A stretch of 64,000 nt of DNA from Siphonodentalium dalli (taxonomy: Eukaryota; Mollusca; Scaphopoda; Gadilida; Siphonodentaliidae), in assembly GCA_032622095.1 (NCBI GenBank), contig CP136068.1, positions 164,317,465-164,381,464 on the forward strand, in the 5' to 3' direction. The notes beneath the pieces are model-generated. The model saw only the letters and a list, made by a program, of their open reading frames with translations. It made no database searches and had not been told where the DNA came from. This document shows, piece by piece, positions 45,059 through 55,358 of this stretch; positions within the stretch are counted from its first letter, which is position 1, and the number at the start of each line of letters is the position of its first letter. The position numbers were made by a program, and so were the translations under genes.

Positions 45059-45217
45059 GTCTTGTTAAGAAGAAGTTCTACTTCATTAACTTCCAGTTAT
45101 TATGTACGATCGAGGATCCTCAGGAAGGCAATGCTTACCTCCCCTGTGAGATGTGCGTCATCGAATACAGCATGGAGAAAGGAATCACTAAAACATTCCA
45201 TAAATTTGTTGACCCAG
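45059..45217 (+). CDS. MAEL: Maelstrom (MAEL), exon 4: start of MAEL domain
   Basis: The acceptor ttactttcag|GTCTTG and the donor GACCCAG|gtgagt give 159 bp, phase 1 in and out. The peptide includes KKKFYFINFQLL and then YLPCEMCVIEYSMEKGIT..FHKFVDPG. It aligns to human FYFLNIF...FLPCEIGCVKYSLQEGI..FHSFINPGEI. This opens the Maelstrom-specific domain, which has an RNase H-like fold. The Glu in 'PCEM' is at the place of the conserved Glu of the family's E-C-H-C metal site; this assignment is from memory of the alignment. The last ~86 bases of this exon are the source unit of the 119-bp array. Confidence 0.93.
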
Positions 45218-47640
45218 GTGAGTTATACGGATTTTCACGGGGCTTCACGATGCTTACCTCCCCTGTGAGATGTGCGTCATCGAATACAGCATGGAGAAAG
45301 GAATCACTAAAACATTCCATAGATTTGTTGACCCAGGTGAGTTATACGGATTCCCGCGGGGTTTCACGATGCTTACCTCCCCTGTGAGATGTGCGTCATC
45401 GAATACAGCATGGAGAAAGGAATCACTAAAACATTCCATAGATTTGTAGACCCAGGTGAGTTATACGGATTCCCGCGGGGTTTCACGATGCTTATCTTCC
45501 CTGTGAGATGTGCGTCATCAAATACAGCATGGAGAAAGGAATCACTAAAACATTACATAGATTTGTAGACCCAGGTGAGTTATACGGATTCCCGCGGGGT
45601 TTCATGATGCTTACCTCCCCTGTGAGATGTGTGTCATTGAATACAGCATGGAGAAAGGAATCACTAAAACATTACATAGATTTGTTGACCCAGGTGAGTT
45701 ATACGGATTCCCGCGGGGTTTCACGATGCTTACCTCCCCTGTGAGATGTGCATCATTGAATACAGCATGGAGAAAGGAATCACTAAAACATTACATAGAT
45801 TTGTTGACCCATGTGAGTTATACGGATTCCCGCGGGGTTTCATGATGCTTACCTCCCCTGTGAGATGTGCGTCATTGAATACAGCATGGAGAAAGGAATC
45901 ACTAAAACATTCCATAGATTTGTTGACCCAGGTGAGTTATACGGATTCCCGCAGGGTTTCACGATGCTTACCTCCCCTGTGAGATGTGCATCATCGAATA
46001 CAGCATGGAGAAAGGAATCACTAAAACATTCCATAGATTTGTTGACCCAGGTGAGTTATACGGATTCCCGCGGGGTTTCATGATGCTTACCTCCCCTGTG
46101 AGATGTGCATCATTGAATACAGCATGGAGAAAGGAATCACTAAAACATTACATAGATTTGTAGACCCAGGTGAGTTATACGGATTCCCGCGGGGTTTCAT
46201 GATGCTTACCTCCCCTGTGAGATGTGTGTCATTGAATACAGCATGGAGAAAGGAATCACTAAAACATTACATAGATTTGTTGACCCAGGTGAGTTATACG
46301 GATTCCCGCGGGGTTTCACGATGCTTACCTCCCCTGTGAGATGTGCATCATTGAATACAGCATGGAGAAAGGAATCACTAAAACATTACATAGATTTGTT
46401 GACCCATGTGAGTTATACGGATTCCCGCGGGGTTTCATGATGCTTACCTCCCCTGTGAGATGTGCGTCATTGAATACAGCATGGAGAAAGGAATCACTAA
46501 AACATTCCATAGATTTGTTGACCCAGGTGAGTTATACGGATTCCCGCGGGGTTTCACGATGCTTACCTCCCCTGTGAGATGTGCATCATCGAATACAGCA
46601 TGGAGAAAGGAATCACTAAAACATTACATAGATTTGTTGACCCAGGTGAGTTATACGGATTCCCGCGGGGTTTCATGATGCTTACCTCCCCTGTGAGATG
46701 TGCATCATTGAATACAGCATGGAGAAAGGAATCACTAAAACATTACATAGATTTGTTGACCCATGTGAGTTATACGGATTCCCGCAGGGTTTCATGATGC
46801 TTACCTCCCCTGTGAGATGTGCGTCATTGAATACAGCATGGAGAAAGGAATCACTAAAACATTCCATAGATTTGTTGACCCAGGTGAGTTATACGGATTC
46901 CCGCGGGGTTTCATGATGCTTACCTCCCCTGTGAGATGTGCGTCATCAAATACAGCATGGAGAAAGGAATCACTAAAACATTCCATAGATTTGTTGACCC
47001 AGGTGAGTTATACGGATTCCCGCAGGGTTTCATGATGCTTACCTCCCCTGTGAGATGTGCGTCATCAAATACAGCATGGAGAAAGGAATCACTAAAACAT
47101 TACATAGATTTGTTGACCCATGTGAGTTATACGGATTCCCGCGGGGTTTCATGATGCTTACCTCCCCTGTGAGATGTGCGTCATTGAATACAGCATGGAG
47201 AAAGGAATCACTAAAACATTCCATAGATTTGTTGACCCAGGTGAGTTATACGGATTCCCGCGGGGTTTCACGATGCTTACCTCCCCTGTGAGATGTGCGT
47301 CATTGAATACAGCATGGAGAAAGGAATCACTAAAACATTCCATAGATTTGTTGACCCAGGTGAGTTATACGGATTCCCGCGGGGTTTCACGATGCTTACC
47401 TCCCCTGTGGGATGTGCGTCATCGAATACAGCATGGAGAAAGGAATCACTAAAACATTCCATAGATTTGTTGACCCAGGTGAGTTATACGGATTCCCGCG
47501 GGGTTTCACGATGCTTACCTCCCCTGTGAGATGTGTGTCATTGAATACAGCATGGAGAAAGGAATCACTAAAACATTACATAGATTTGTTGACCCAGGTG
47601 AGTTATACGGATTCCCGCGGGGTTTCACGATGCTTATCTT
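45132..47640 (+). repeat. 119-bp tandem array of MAEL exon 4 end plus donor, 21 copies
   Basis: Each unit runs from 'tgcttacctcccctgtgag' (coding for LPCEM) through the exon end GACCCAG|gtgagttat to 'gcggggtttca'. The first GT at 45218 is the true exon 4 donor. Further identical donors follow every 119 bp to 47598, that is 20 x 119 = 2380 with no length change. Copies differ by a few substitutions, several silent in the MAEL frame (gtt/gta, atc/att). In four copies (near 45813, 46408, 46765 and 47122) CAG|gt becomes CAT|gt. Variant combinations recur at 5-unit spacing, for example 45746 and 46341, so blocks were copied together. Since 119 is not a multiple of three, reading through would shift frame each time. 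Confidence 0.96.
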
Positions 47641-47782
47641 CCCTGCTGAGTCTTGAAAACTTGGAATAGACTTGAATTTGACTACTTTTATTTGTATCTA
47701 AACTCACACAGCACTATATGCAAAAAATAGTACAACTCCCGGAGAAATAAAGGGTTGATGGTAATGAGTTTATGTATATTAT

Positions 47783-48350
47783 TATACCCCCACTTTCGAA
47801 GAAAATGGGGGGTATACTGGATTGACTGCGTCCGTCACGCTTTCTCCCTCCGTTTGTCCGTCCGTCCGTTCGTCCGACCTCATAACTCGAACAACTATGA
47901 ACCGATTTCAAATTTTTTTTGTATGCAATCTCCTTAGGACTGCCTCTCCACATGATGCTAATTGTGGTTCGGTCCGACATTTTATTTTAAAGTTACGCCT
48001 CATTTCCGACTTAATAACTTTAACAAATATGAACCGATTTTAATAATTTTTGGTATACATGCTGCTCACAATACCCTCTCTACATGATGCGGCTAAGGAT
48101 TGGCTCAGACTGTTTATCGTAATATTACACTTCATTTTCGACTTAGAAAATTCTGTCCGACTTAATAACTTTAACAAATATGAACCAATTTGAATAATTT
48201 TTTCTGTACAAGCTTCTTGTGACACCATATCGATATTTTTAGTCAGAATTTTTCTTTAAAGTTAAAAATCTTTTTTGTTGGGTTTACGGATAATGCGGGT
48301 TGAATTTGCCACAGTGGGGGTATGCTAGCACTCGAGTGCACACCTCTGTT
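47783..48350 (+). repeat. 'Gtccgtccgt' dispersed element
   Basis: It begins at 'ccccactttcgaagaaaatg' and 'ggggggtatactggattgac', then 'ttgtccgtccgtccgttcg'. Two or three tandem 'ttaataactttaacaaatat' plus 'gaaccgatttca' segments follow. It ends near 'gtgggggtatgctagcactcg'. Elements of this wording are common in bivalve genomes; their nature is unknown to me. Confidence 0.7.
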
Positions 48351-48676
48351 AAAACCTACATTGTGTGGAAAATTACTTGTATATGAGCAATGCTCGATTT
48401 AACTGGATTCGCATCGCAAACTTGCGATGTTATTTTCAATTTCTGCTAAGTAATTTACAATGAAAAAAAATGTGTTGGTACGGAATGCTATACAAAATCT
48501 ACCCAGCCCTGCAAATGCTATACAATTTTTTTTAATTAAATCGACCTCTGTATACGAGTCAATCTCAATAATTGTGCATGACTGAATATATAAAATGGTA
48601 AATCACAATCGCTGAACAAGTTTGATATTATACATGTATGCTATAAAAATGTCTTGTCAATGATGCCTAAATGCAT

Positions 48677-49914
48677 TAGGGACCGACGAAGCTTCGAGAT
48701 TCGATTCGATTTCGAATCTTACGTTCCGATTCGAAAGTGGTCGTGTGATTCGGGATATTTCGAATCATTGTATACAAGTCCTTTATCGCCGGGAATAGAC
48801 TGCATTATATTCACAAAACATTAATTATATCCCCAATACTTAAATTGAGGCTCCTTCCGCGACCAACTGGGAACTTCGTGGTCCAATGTGTACAGGGTAA
48901 GTTGTCCAATAGCCCACTGCTCATATATATATTGGCCTCCCAGTCCCAGAGAGGGTTACTCGTGGCAGGTCGGTGGGTCTCTCGTGCGACCTGCTGGTAT
49001 GTCTGTGGTGGTTCGCGTGTTCATCACGGTTGTACCATAATCGCAGCGCACACGGGTTTCCTCCACCACATAAAACCAGCAATGTGGCGATTTTGCCCGG
49101 CCACAGCTGCAGAAGCGAGTGAATTTCTTGTGAGACGTATTTGTTTATCGATATTTGATATTCTTATACCAGAAAAACCTATATTGTGTTACTCAGCTCA
49201 ATCAAATAATATATATTATTTTTTTAATTTTTAAATTTAACACGATATAAATATATTAAATAAACATTCTGGGCTCCAACATGTCGTGTCTAAATTCGAT
49301 CAACATCTTTATACAGAATATGTTATCCGGGAAATGGAATATGGATGACCATTTAGCTTTCATGACAACTCAATTGATCCAATGGACAGGCCCAAGTTGG
49401 GATACTATACATTACATAGTTCCTGTAATCCCGTTTGCCAAGTCACGATGCGCAATTTTGATATCGCACGTGCCTGCTGTGCGCGACAGGGTGAAGCGTA
49501 CATGCGCAGAAGAGTTTCCGTTTGCAATGACTCAAATCAGAATCCATTGACTCCAAAGTTCCAAACTGCTTACTTTCACGAACTTCACGCATAGTGGCAG
49601 TGTCAAAAATATGAATGATGGCGTGCCATTCTCATATATTAAACTGTTTAAACCCTGATTAAATATTGTTCATATCATGTCATAGAAATTAAGTTTAATG
49701 AACCTCCTTCGTAATCTGAGTTATCTCACTGACGTTATAAAATCATTGGACAATTGCCCCCATTTTTGCTCGTACCCCCCACTGATCGGTACCCGCCAAT
49801 CTACTAAAGTGTTTGAAAAAGATTCGATTCGAGATTCGATTCGATTTCGAATCATTATCGTGATTCGAGTCGAGATTCGATTCTATGTTGAAATTGCCGA
49901 TTCGTCGGTCCCTA
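48677..49914. mobile_element. 1238-bp hAT-like element with 8-bp target duplication
   Basis: The termini TAGGGACCGACGAA and TTCGTCGGTCCCTA are inverted. AAATGCAT flanks both sides exactly (48669-48676, 49915-49922). Subterminal 'gattcgattcgatttcgaat' blocks lie at both ends. The middle (48850-49100) resembles a SINE-like insertion ('gggtttcctccaccacataa'). No transposase was recognised. Confidence 0.85.
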
Positions 49915-50045
49915 AAATGCATGTACCATATACATGTACATGTAACTATAGAATTTTGTAACAAAACAAGAGTAGAGAAATACTCATGAATATTTATATT
50001 CTACTCGCTGCACTTGTTTTATAATCTGCTTTTGGGAACGATTAA

Positions 50046-50285
50046 CCCTTACATGACTTGAGCTTCCTGAAATTTGTGAATACCCTGTGCCAATGCATTC
50101 TCTTGTATATGCAACTCTCTCTCTCCCATAGGGCACCTCACAGATATAAGAGAATACATTGGTCTAACAATATTTACCTTGACGTAAGCCAGTGCATTTT
50201 CTATATATGCGAGGCTCACTTTGGGAGACTCATATATAAGAGAATGTGCTGGCACAGAGTTTTTAATGCTGCACCAGCGCAGTTC
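50046..50285. mobile_element. Degraded TTAA MITE
   Basis: TTAA at 50042-50045 is followed by 'cccttacatgacttgagctt'. Two damaged palindromes and the far end 'taatgctgcaccagcgcag' are present, but the second TTAA has mutated. Confidence 0.7.
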
Positions 50286-50519
50286 TTAGTTTTGATTTTC
50301 GAATTTAAAACTGAGTGTAAAATAGTACAATTTAAAATAGTACTGTAATAATCAAGGTGTTTTCTGCTCCTGAAAACAACGGCGTCACTTTAGAAAATGC
50401 TAATCCACACCATTATCTTCCTCATAAAAAGTTACCCCTGTTAGACCCCCTTGATACCATCTAGATGGTCCCCTGTGAATGTCTATAGAACACAGACATT
50501 CGCATATATAAATATATCA

Positions 50520-51300
50520 GATATCAGAAGATTAAGTAATTTCTTTTTTTCTATTAAGTAATTTCTTCTTTTCTATTATGTAATTTCTTATTTTCTATTA
50601 TGTAATTTCTTGTATTCTATTATGTAATTTCTTGATTTCTATTATGTAATTTCTTGTTTTCTATTAATTAATTTCTTGTTTTCTATTAATTAATTTCTTG
50701 TTTTCTATTAAGTAATTTCTTGTTTTCTATTAAGTAATTTTTCTTGCTTCTATTAAGTAATTTCTTGTTTTCTATTATGTAATTTCTTGTTTTCTATTGA
50801 GTAATTTTTCTTGCTTCTATTAAGTAATTTTTCTTGCTTTCTATTAAGTAATTTCTTGTTTTCTATTAAGTAATTTTTCTTGCTTTCTATTACGTAATTT
50901 CTTTTTTTCTATTAAGTAATTTTTCTTGCTTTCTATTACGTAATTTCTTTTTTTCTATTAAGTAATTTTTCTTGCTTTCTATTAAGTAATTTCTTGTTTT
51001 CTATTAAGTAATTTTTCTTGCTTTCTATTACGTAATTTCTTTTTTTCTATTAAGTAATTTTTCTTGCTTTCTATTAAGTAATTTCTTGTTTTCTATTAAG
51101 TAATTTTTCTTGCTTTCTATTAAGGAATTTCTTGTTTTCTATTAAGTAATTTCTTGTTTTCTATTATGTAATTTCTTGTTTTCTATTAAGTAATTTTTCT
51201 TGCTTTCTATTAAGTAATTTTTCTTGCTTTCTATTAAGTAATCTCTTGTTTTCTATTAAGTAATTTCTTGTTTTCTATTAAGTAATTTCTTCTCTTTATT
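50520..51300 (+). repeat. 22-24 bp pyrimidine-rich minisatellite ending at exon 5 acceptor
   Basis: More than 30 units of 'ttctattaagtaatttcttg' and length variants (ttttcttgc) run directly into 'ttctctttattttag', the acceptor of exon 5. The array thus supplies the polypyrimidine tract, and many 'ctattaagt' motifs could act as branch sites. It is intronic. Confidence 0.92.
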
Positions 51301-51304
51301 TTAG

Positions 51305-51346
51305 GTGCTATTCCAACAGGGTACAGGTTTGCCTGCATTCAACAGA
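51305..51346 (+). CDS. MAEL: Maelstrom (MAEL), exon 5 (42-bp microexon)
   Basis: The acceptor tttattttag|GTGCTA and the donor CAACAGA|gtgagt give 42 bp, phase 1 in and out. It encodes (G)AIPTGYRFACIQQ(S). Joined to exon 4's DP-G it gives DPGAIPTGYRF, matching human NPGEIPRGFRFHC. The tight match across the exon 4/5 junction shows that the first donor (45217/45218), or any copy with an identical exon end, gives the right protein only if splicing starts from the first copy. Confidence 0.92.
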
Positions 51347-51404
51347 GTGAGTAATAAATAAGTTACAGTGTATAGTATTGGGCTTAGTCCAAGTTTTCTT
51401 CGAT

Positions 51405-51655
51405 GTAAACCAGCTAGTGAATTCACTAGAGATAATTCTGGTTTACGTCGACATATAAACCAGCTAGTGAATTCACTAGAGATAATTCTGGTTTACGTCG
51501 ACATATAAACCAGCTAGTGAATTCACTAAAGATAATTCTGGTTTACGTCGACATATAAACCAGCTAGTGAATTCACTAGAGATAATTCTGGTTTACGTCG
51601 ACATATAAACCAGCTAATGAATTCCTTAGAGATAATTATGGTTTATGTTGAGATA
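51405..51655. repeat. 50-bp tandem array, five palindromic units
   Basis: Each unit contains 'aaaccag', the perfect palindrome CTAGTGAATTCACTAG, and 'ctggtttacgtcgacatat'. It lies about 60 bp after the exon 5 donor. Confidence 0.9.
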
Positions 51656-51723
51656 CAATTTCCATACTCTTCTATAGCCGACTTTATGCCCAGATCCAGT
51701 GGCAGAATTTTTCGTCAATTTTA

Positions 51724-51885
51724 TACAGAATAATCACTTGATTGAACTGGTGAAGTGAAATAATTAATGAGAGGCAGTAACATTGTACAAACACGAGCGC
51801 TCAAATGTTTTACAAAATATTCCATGTCTCGAATGAATTATTTCACGTCACCAGTTCAATCAAATGATTATTCTGTTTATTATAT
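51724..51885. repeat. Foldback element, ~45-bp arms
   Basis: 'cagaataatcacttgattga' plus 'actggtgaagtgaaataatt' pairs with 'aattatttcacgtcaccagt' plus 'tcaatcaaatgattattctg'. Confidence 0.8.
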
Positions 51886-52069
51886 TCCACTATAAACATC
51901 TGATTTACCAGAAATCTGTATAATACTGCCATTATACTCATGACTCATACATTTTGATAGCGCGTATGAATACATAAGGTACTAGTTAAATTGACATAAT
52001 TCTTTATTGAAATTATCACTTGAGAAATCAAGGTAAATCACACCTGGGAATGTAATAAAATTTTTAGGA

Positions 52070-52310
52070 CATAAAATAAAAACCATCCATTACCCTGCAG
52101 GGAGCCCCACACATATATAGAAGCATATAGAAGAGTGTTGTCTGCTCATGTTTGTCTGGGGCTCTATATGGGTGAAATTATAAAATTGTTAAAGAATACA
52201 AGAAAAAATTATTAAAATTGTAAAAAATTGTTAGGCCAATGCATTCTCTTATATATGCGAGGCGACCTATGGTCGACTCGCATATATAAGAGAATGCATT
52301 GGCACAGGGT
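52070..52310. mobile_element. TTAA-family palindromic MITE
   Basis: The same composite as at 1-298 and 11955-12240, with the inner 'gagccccaca.atatatagaa' part in inverted orientation relative to the palindrome. Confidence 0.75.
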
Positions 52311-52977
52311 AAGAAATGCGATATTTATTGGAAAGAGTTATATCTATCGGTCATAGTGATACATTACAATCTAACATCTAAGTCATGTAATTAGGAATAA
52401 CTCATGTTTAATCTGTGTTCATTTACTTTCAAGAGAAGACTTAAACTGTTATGAAGTCTTGAGGTCAAATGAGTTTGTTTCTTTTGATATTATGTAAACA
52501 CTAGTTGAAACAGGCTCCCTTTGGGAGCCTTTATTCAGCATTGTTTGGCCAGTGCCCCTGTGTGCGCTTTGCACACATTTTGATCTTAGACAGGGTCTTT
52601 ATTCAGCGGCACCCACTTTGTGCGCTTCACGCACATTTTTATCGTTTCAAATTTTTTTATTTAAAATACAAATTTATTTGATTGAATTCCTTGCTCAATT
52701 GAACTTGTTTATTTGTTTTTGTGTTTTTTAAAATTAAATTTTACTTAAATCAAAATTTTAAAAATCTAACTCCTTTATAAATCTGCCAAGGTACCCGAGT
52801 CACCACACCAAATTTTGTTGAAATCGGTCTTGGAGAAAAATCCGGGCGTTATTTGCATTTTATTTTCTAGAGCTATCCTTATTTTGGTTTAAATTTTGTT
52901 TCCATCCTGCCCCTGATATAATTTTTTATAATTACAAAAACATAATTTCTGTCAATTCTTTCACTATTTTTTCACAG
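52311..52977. other. MAEL intron 5, right part
   Basis: Short hairpin motifs near 52515 (ggctccctttgggagcc) and two 'tgtgcgctt.gcacatttt' segments (52560, 52620) suggest an unclassified repeat. No exon was recognised. Confidence 0.45.
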
Positions 52978-53120
52978 GTGAAGACACACATCAAATTCCT
53001 TTAATGAATGACGACAAATTTGATAAATATGATGAAAACTATTTAGGGATTTGGATGCAGCTTAAGAACTTCATCAACCCGAATGAAGAGCTTGATGAGT
53101 ACCCTCCTCTATACTGCATG
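52978..53120 (+). CDS. MAEL: Maelstrom (MAEL), exon 6
   Basis: The acceptor ttttttcacag|GTGAAG and the donor TGCATG|gtatgt give 143 bp, phase 1 in and phase 0 out. It encodes (S)EDTHQIPLMNDDKF and then YLGIWMQLKNFINPNEELDE and YPPLYCM. It aligns to human SSHKIPISNFERG...LQNLYRFIHPNPGNWPPIYCK in the MAEL domain. Two oddities follow the donor: a TTAA MITE whose target begins at +9, and three or four downstream copies of the exon end with donor. Confidence 0.93.
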
Positions 53121-53132
53121 GTATGTTATTAA

Positions 53133-53594
53133 CCCTTTGAGTGCCAGGTCCGATTATTGTATCAACCCATATACCCTGTGCCAATGCATTCTCTTATATA
53201 TGCGAGTCGACCATAGGTCGCCTCGCATATATAAGAGAATGCATTGGCCTAACAATTTTTATCATTTGTTATTATTTTTTACAATTTTTTACGATTTTAA
53301 TAATTTTTTCTTATATTCTTTAACAGACTTATTTTGCAGGTTTAGTGCCAGGGAATCTTACATTTTTCATGGGCATCAAAATTATTACTATGAATACTTG
53401 GTGATAGTTTTGAGTTATAACATGCCCCTAAGGTTTTATCCAGTTTGTTTTTAAATTCGCTATAGCATGCTTAAGCATACCCAAAAAAACATTCAACCCA
53501 AAAAAAAACAATCTAAAAAAAAAAAAAAAAAATTTCGGGCACTCTACAGACCATAAATTAGGGCCGATGAGATCGGCCCCTGGCACTAAAAGGG
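53133..53594. mobile_element. 462-bp TTAA MITE at the exon 6 donor
   Basis: TTAA flanks at 53129-53132 and 53595-53598. The termini CCCTTTGAGTGCCAGG and CCTGGCACTAAAAGGG are inverted. The shared palindrome is at about 53170-53255. The intronic sisters of this site (gttattaacccatagg at 53711, attattaacccacatgg, cgttattaacccacagg) show the empty target. The TTAA boundaries and duplication are therefore confirmed inside the window. Confidence 0.92.
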
Positions 53595-53667
53595 TTAACC
53601 CACATGGAACCTCATACAGATGAAGGGATGCACTACAGACTGTTGTCTGCTCCAGTCTATGTGGGGC

Positions 53668-54075
53668 TCTCTGTGTTGATGAACACCCTCCGCTATACTG
53701 CATGGTGCGTTATTAACCCATAGGTAGCCTCACACACATGAAAGCATGCATAACGGAATGTTGTCTGCTCCAGTCTATGTGGGGCTCTCTATGGGTTTGA
53801 AGAGTTTGATGAATACCTGCCGCTACTGCATGGTACATTATTAACCCACATGGAGCCTCACATACATGAAAGCATTCACTACGGAGTGTTGTCTGCTCCA
53901 GTCTATGTGGGGCTCTCTATGGGTTTGAAGAGTTTGACGAATACCCGCCACTTTACTGCATGGTACGTTATTAACCCACAGGGAGTCTCATACAGATGAA
54001 AGCATGCACTACGGAGTAAAATATCCTAATTTGAATCAGTTGTTGAATTCCCTCCTTTATACTGCATTGTACAAG
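53668..54075 (+). repeat. Copies of MAEL exon 6 end plus donor (~118-130 bp)
   Basis: Sequence like 'gatgaatacc.gccgctatac' + TGCATG|gt recurs with GT at 53705, 53833 and 53963, and in a decayed form at 54069. Between them lie 'ttattaacccacatgg' and 'ttgtctgctccagtctatgt' plus 'ggggctctctatgggttt'. The first GT is the real donor at 53121. Without the 466 bp added by the MITE its spacing to the next is 118 bp. Confidence 0.9.
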
Positions 54076-54736
54076 TCTTTCATGAGGCCATCATATGATC
54101 ACCGCCATGGTTCGGACATGGTCCTGGAATCAGAAAAAGTTATCGAATTCCATTATTTCGTTTCAAGGTCTGGAGTAGTCATGGAAATGAGCAATATTTG
54201 GCCATGGAAAAGTCATGGAATTTGATCGCACTGGGCAACATTAAAGTTGATTTGTTTATTGCGAAAATATAGTGCACATGTATCATTCAAGTCCAATTCA
54301 TTGGAAATGCTAAATAGCATTGTAAATGAGACATCGCAATAGAAACTGTAATATAATGGCGCGAACAGGCAATCTGGGTGGTAATTACTTCCGATATTGA
54401 GCAAGTCACTTGTATATACAATTTTTCACTCTCACAAATCATATGTAAACTCACAGTCATTGAATTTTGCGACAATCATGGAAAATTCATGGAAATCCAC
54501 AACCAGTTTGGTGTACGAAGCATGAACGCCATAGTAGTTTATCTATTTAGGTCGTACCCCATCTTTTAAAAACTCCGTCGCTATTTCCCTGCTGCTAAGT
54601 GATTACCACCGACAGCGTATGTCTGAGCGGTATGCCCAGCGTGCTACACTAATTTCTCCATTGGTTTTGGAATAAATTGTCGACATATTGTTTAGATAAT
54701 TTTGCAGCCGCCTGTCATGCAATTATGAGATTTACC
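54076..54736. other. MAEL intron 6, unassigned segment
   Basis: Contains 'tggtcctggaatcag.aaaagt', 'tcatggaaatga' and 'gaaaagtcatggaatttgat' phrases, which look like a diverged low-complexity repeat. No exon was recognised. Confidence 0.35.
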
Positions 54737-54740
54737 TTAA

Positions 54741-55156
54741 GCCTTTACCCAACAGAACGGCCCTGTCGCCTCGCATATATACGAGAATGCATTGGCTTAA
54801 CACGTTAAAAATGATAAAATTGTCAAAGAATGTAGAAAAATATTATAAAAATTGTTAAAAAATGTAAGAAAAAATTATAAAATTGTTAAAGAATGTAAGA
54901 AAAAATGGTAAAAAGTGTTAAAAAAAGAATTTTTTTAGGCCAATGCATTCTCTTATATATGCGAGGCGACCTATGGTCGACTCGCATATATAAGAGAATG
55001 CATTGGCACAGGACATAACTGTAACCATCACAATGTGGTCAATGAACTGGTTCCAATGATATCCATATTTGTATGGTGTTATTGAGACAGACCGAAGATA
55101 TTTTAGGCTGTTGAAGCTTTATTTGGGCATTTTTGGCTGTTTTGTTGGGTAAAGGA
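54741..55156. mobile_element. 416-bp TTAA MITE, inverted sister of 16036-16427
   Basis: TTAA at 54737-54740 and 55157-55160. The termini gcctttacccaacagaacgg and tgttgggtaaagga are inverted. One full and one half palindrome are present. The long right arm 'caatgtggtcaatgaactgg' matches 16140-16165 in reverse complement. Confidence 0.88.
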
Positions 55157-55237
55157 TTAACCTACACATGGGTTACGTGGTTTGTTTTTAGTTCGGTTAA
55201 AATAATTTTTTTTAAATCAAAATATAAAGTTATTTTA

Positions 55238-55358
55238 ATGGATTTTCATCATTAATATATATTGAATCATTTCACAAGAATCAGATGTTGAGGCCACTGA
55301 TCATGAGTTTTACATGCGATGGATTTTCCTCATTAATATTTCATGAATCATTTCACAG
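55238..55358 (+). repeat. 81-bp duplication of the exon 7 acceptor region
   Basis: 'atggattttc.tcattaatat' and 'tgaatcatttcaca.g' occur twice, 81 bp apart (55238 and 55319). After the first, 'aagaatcagatgttgaggcc' reads (E)SDVEATDHEFYMRWIF, resembling exon 7's EVDYDATEYCLRWIF. It looks like a decayed copy of the acceptor plus exon start. Confidence 0.6.

Noticed and set aside
45132-47640. Regularly spaced repeats suggesting a CRISPR array
   Set aside because: The unit is repeated in full with no unique spacers, and the genome is a spliceosomal eukaryote.
45034-47669. Many 61-92 codon frames on both strands across the 119-bp array, one of which could be read as a repeat protein
   Set aside because: Each is a shifted reading of the MAEL exon 4 end running through the donor; 119 is not a multiple of three, so no continuous repeat protein exists.
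48845-49234. 129-codon frame
   Set aside because: It lies inside a hAT-like non-autonomous element and a SINE-like insert and shows no domain.
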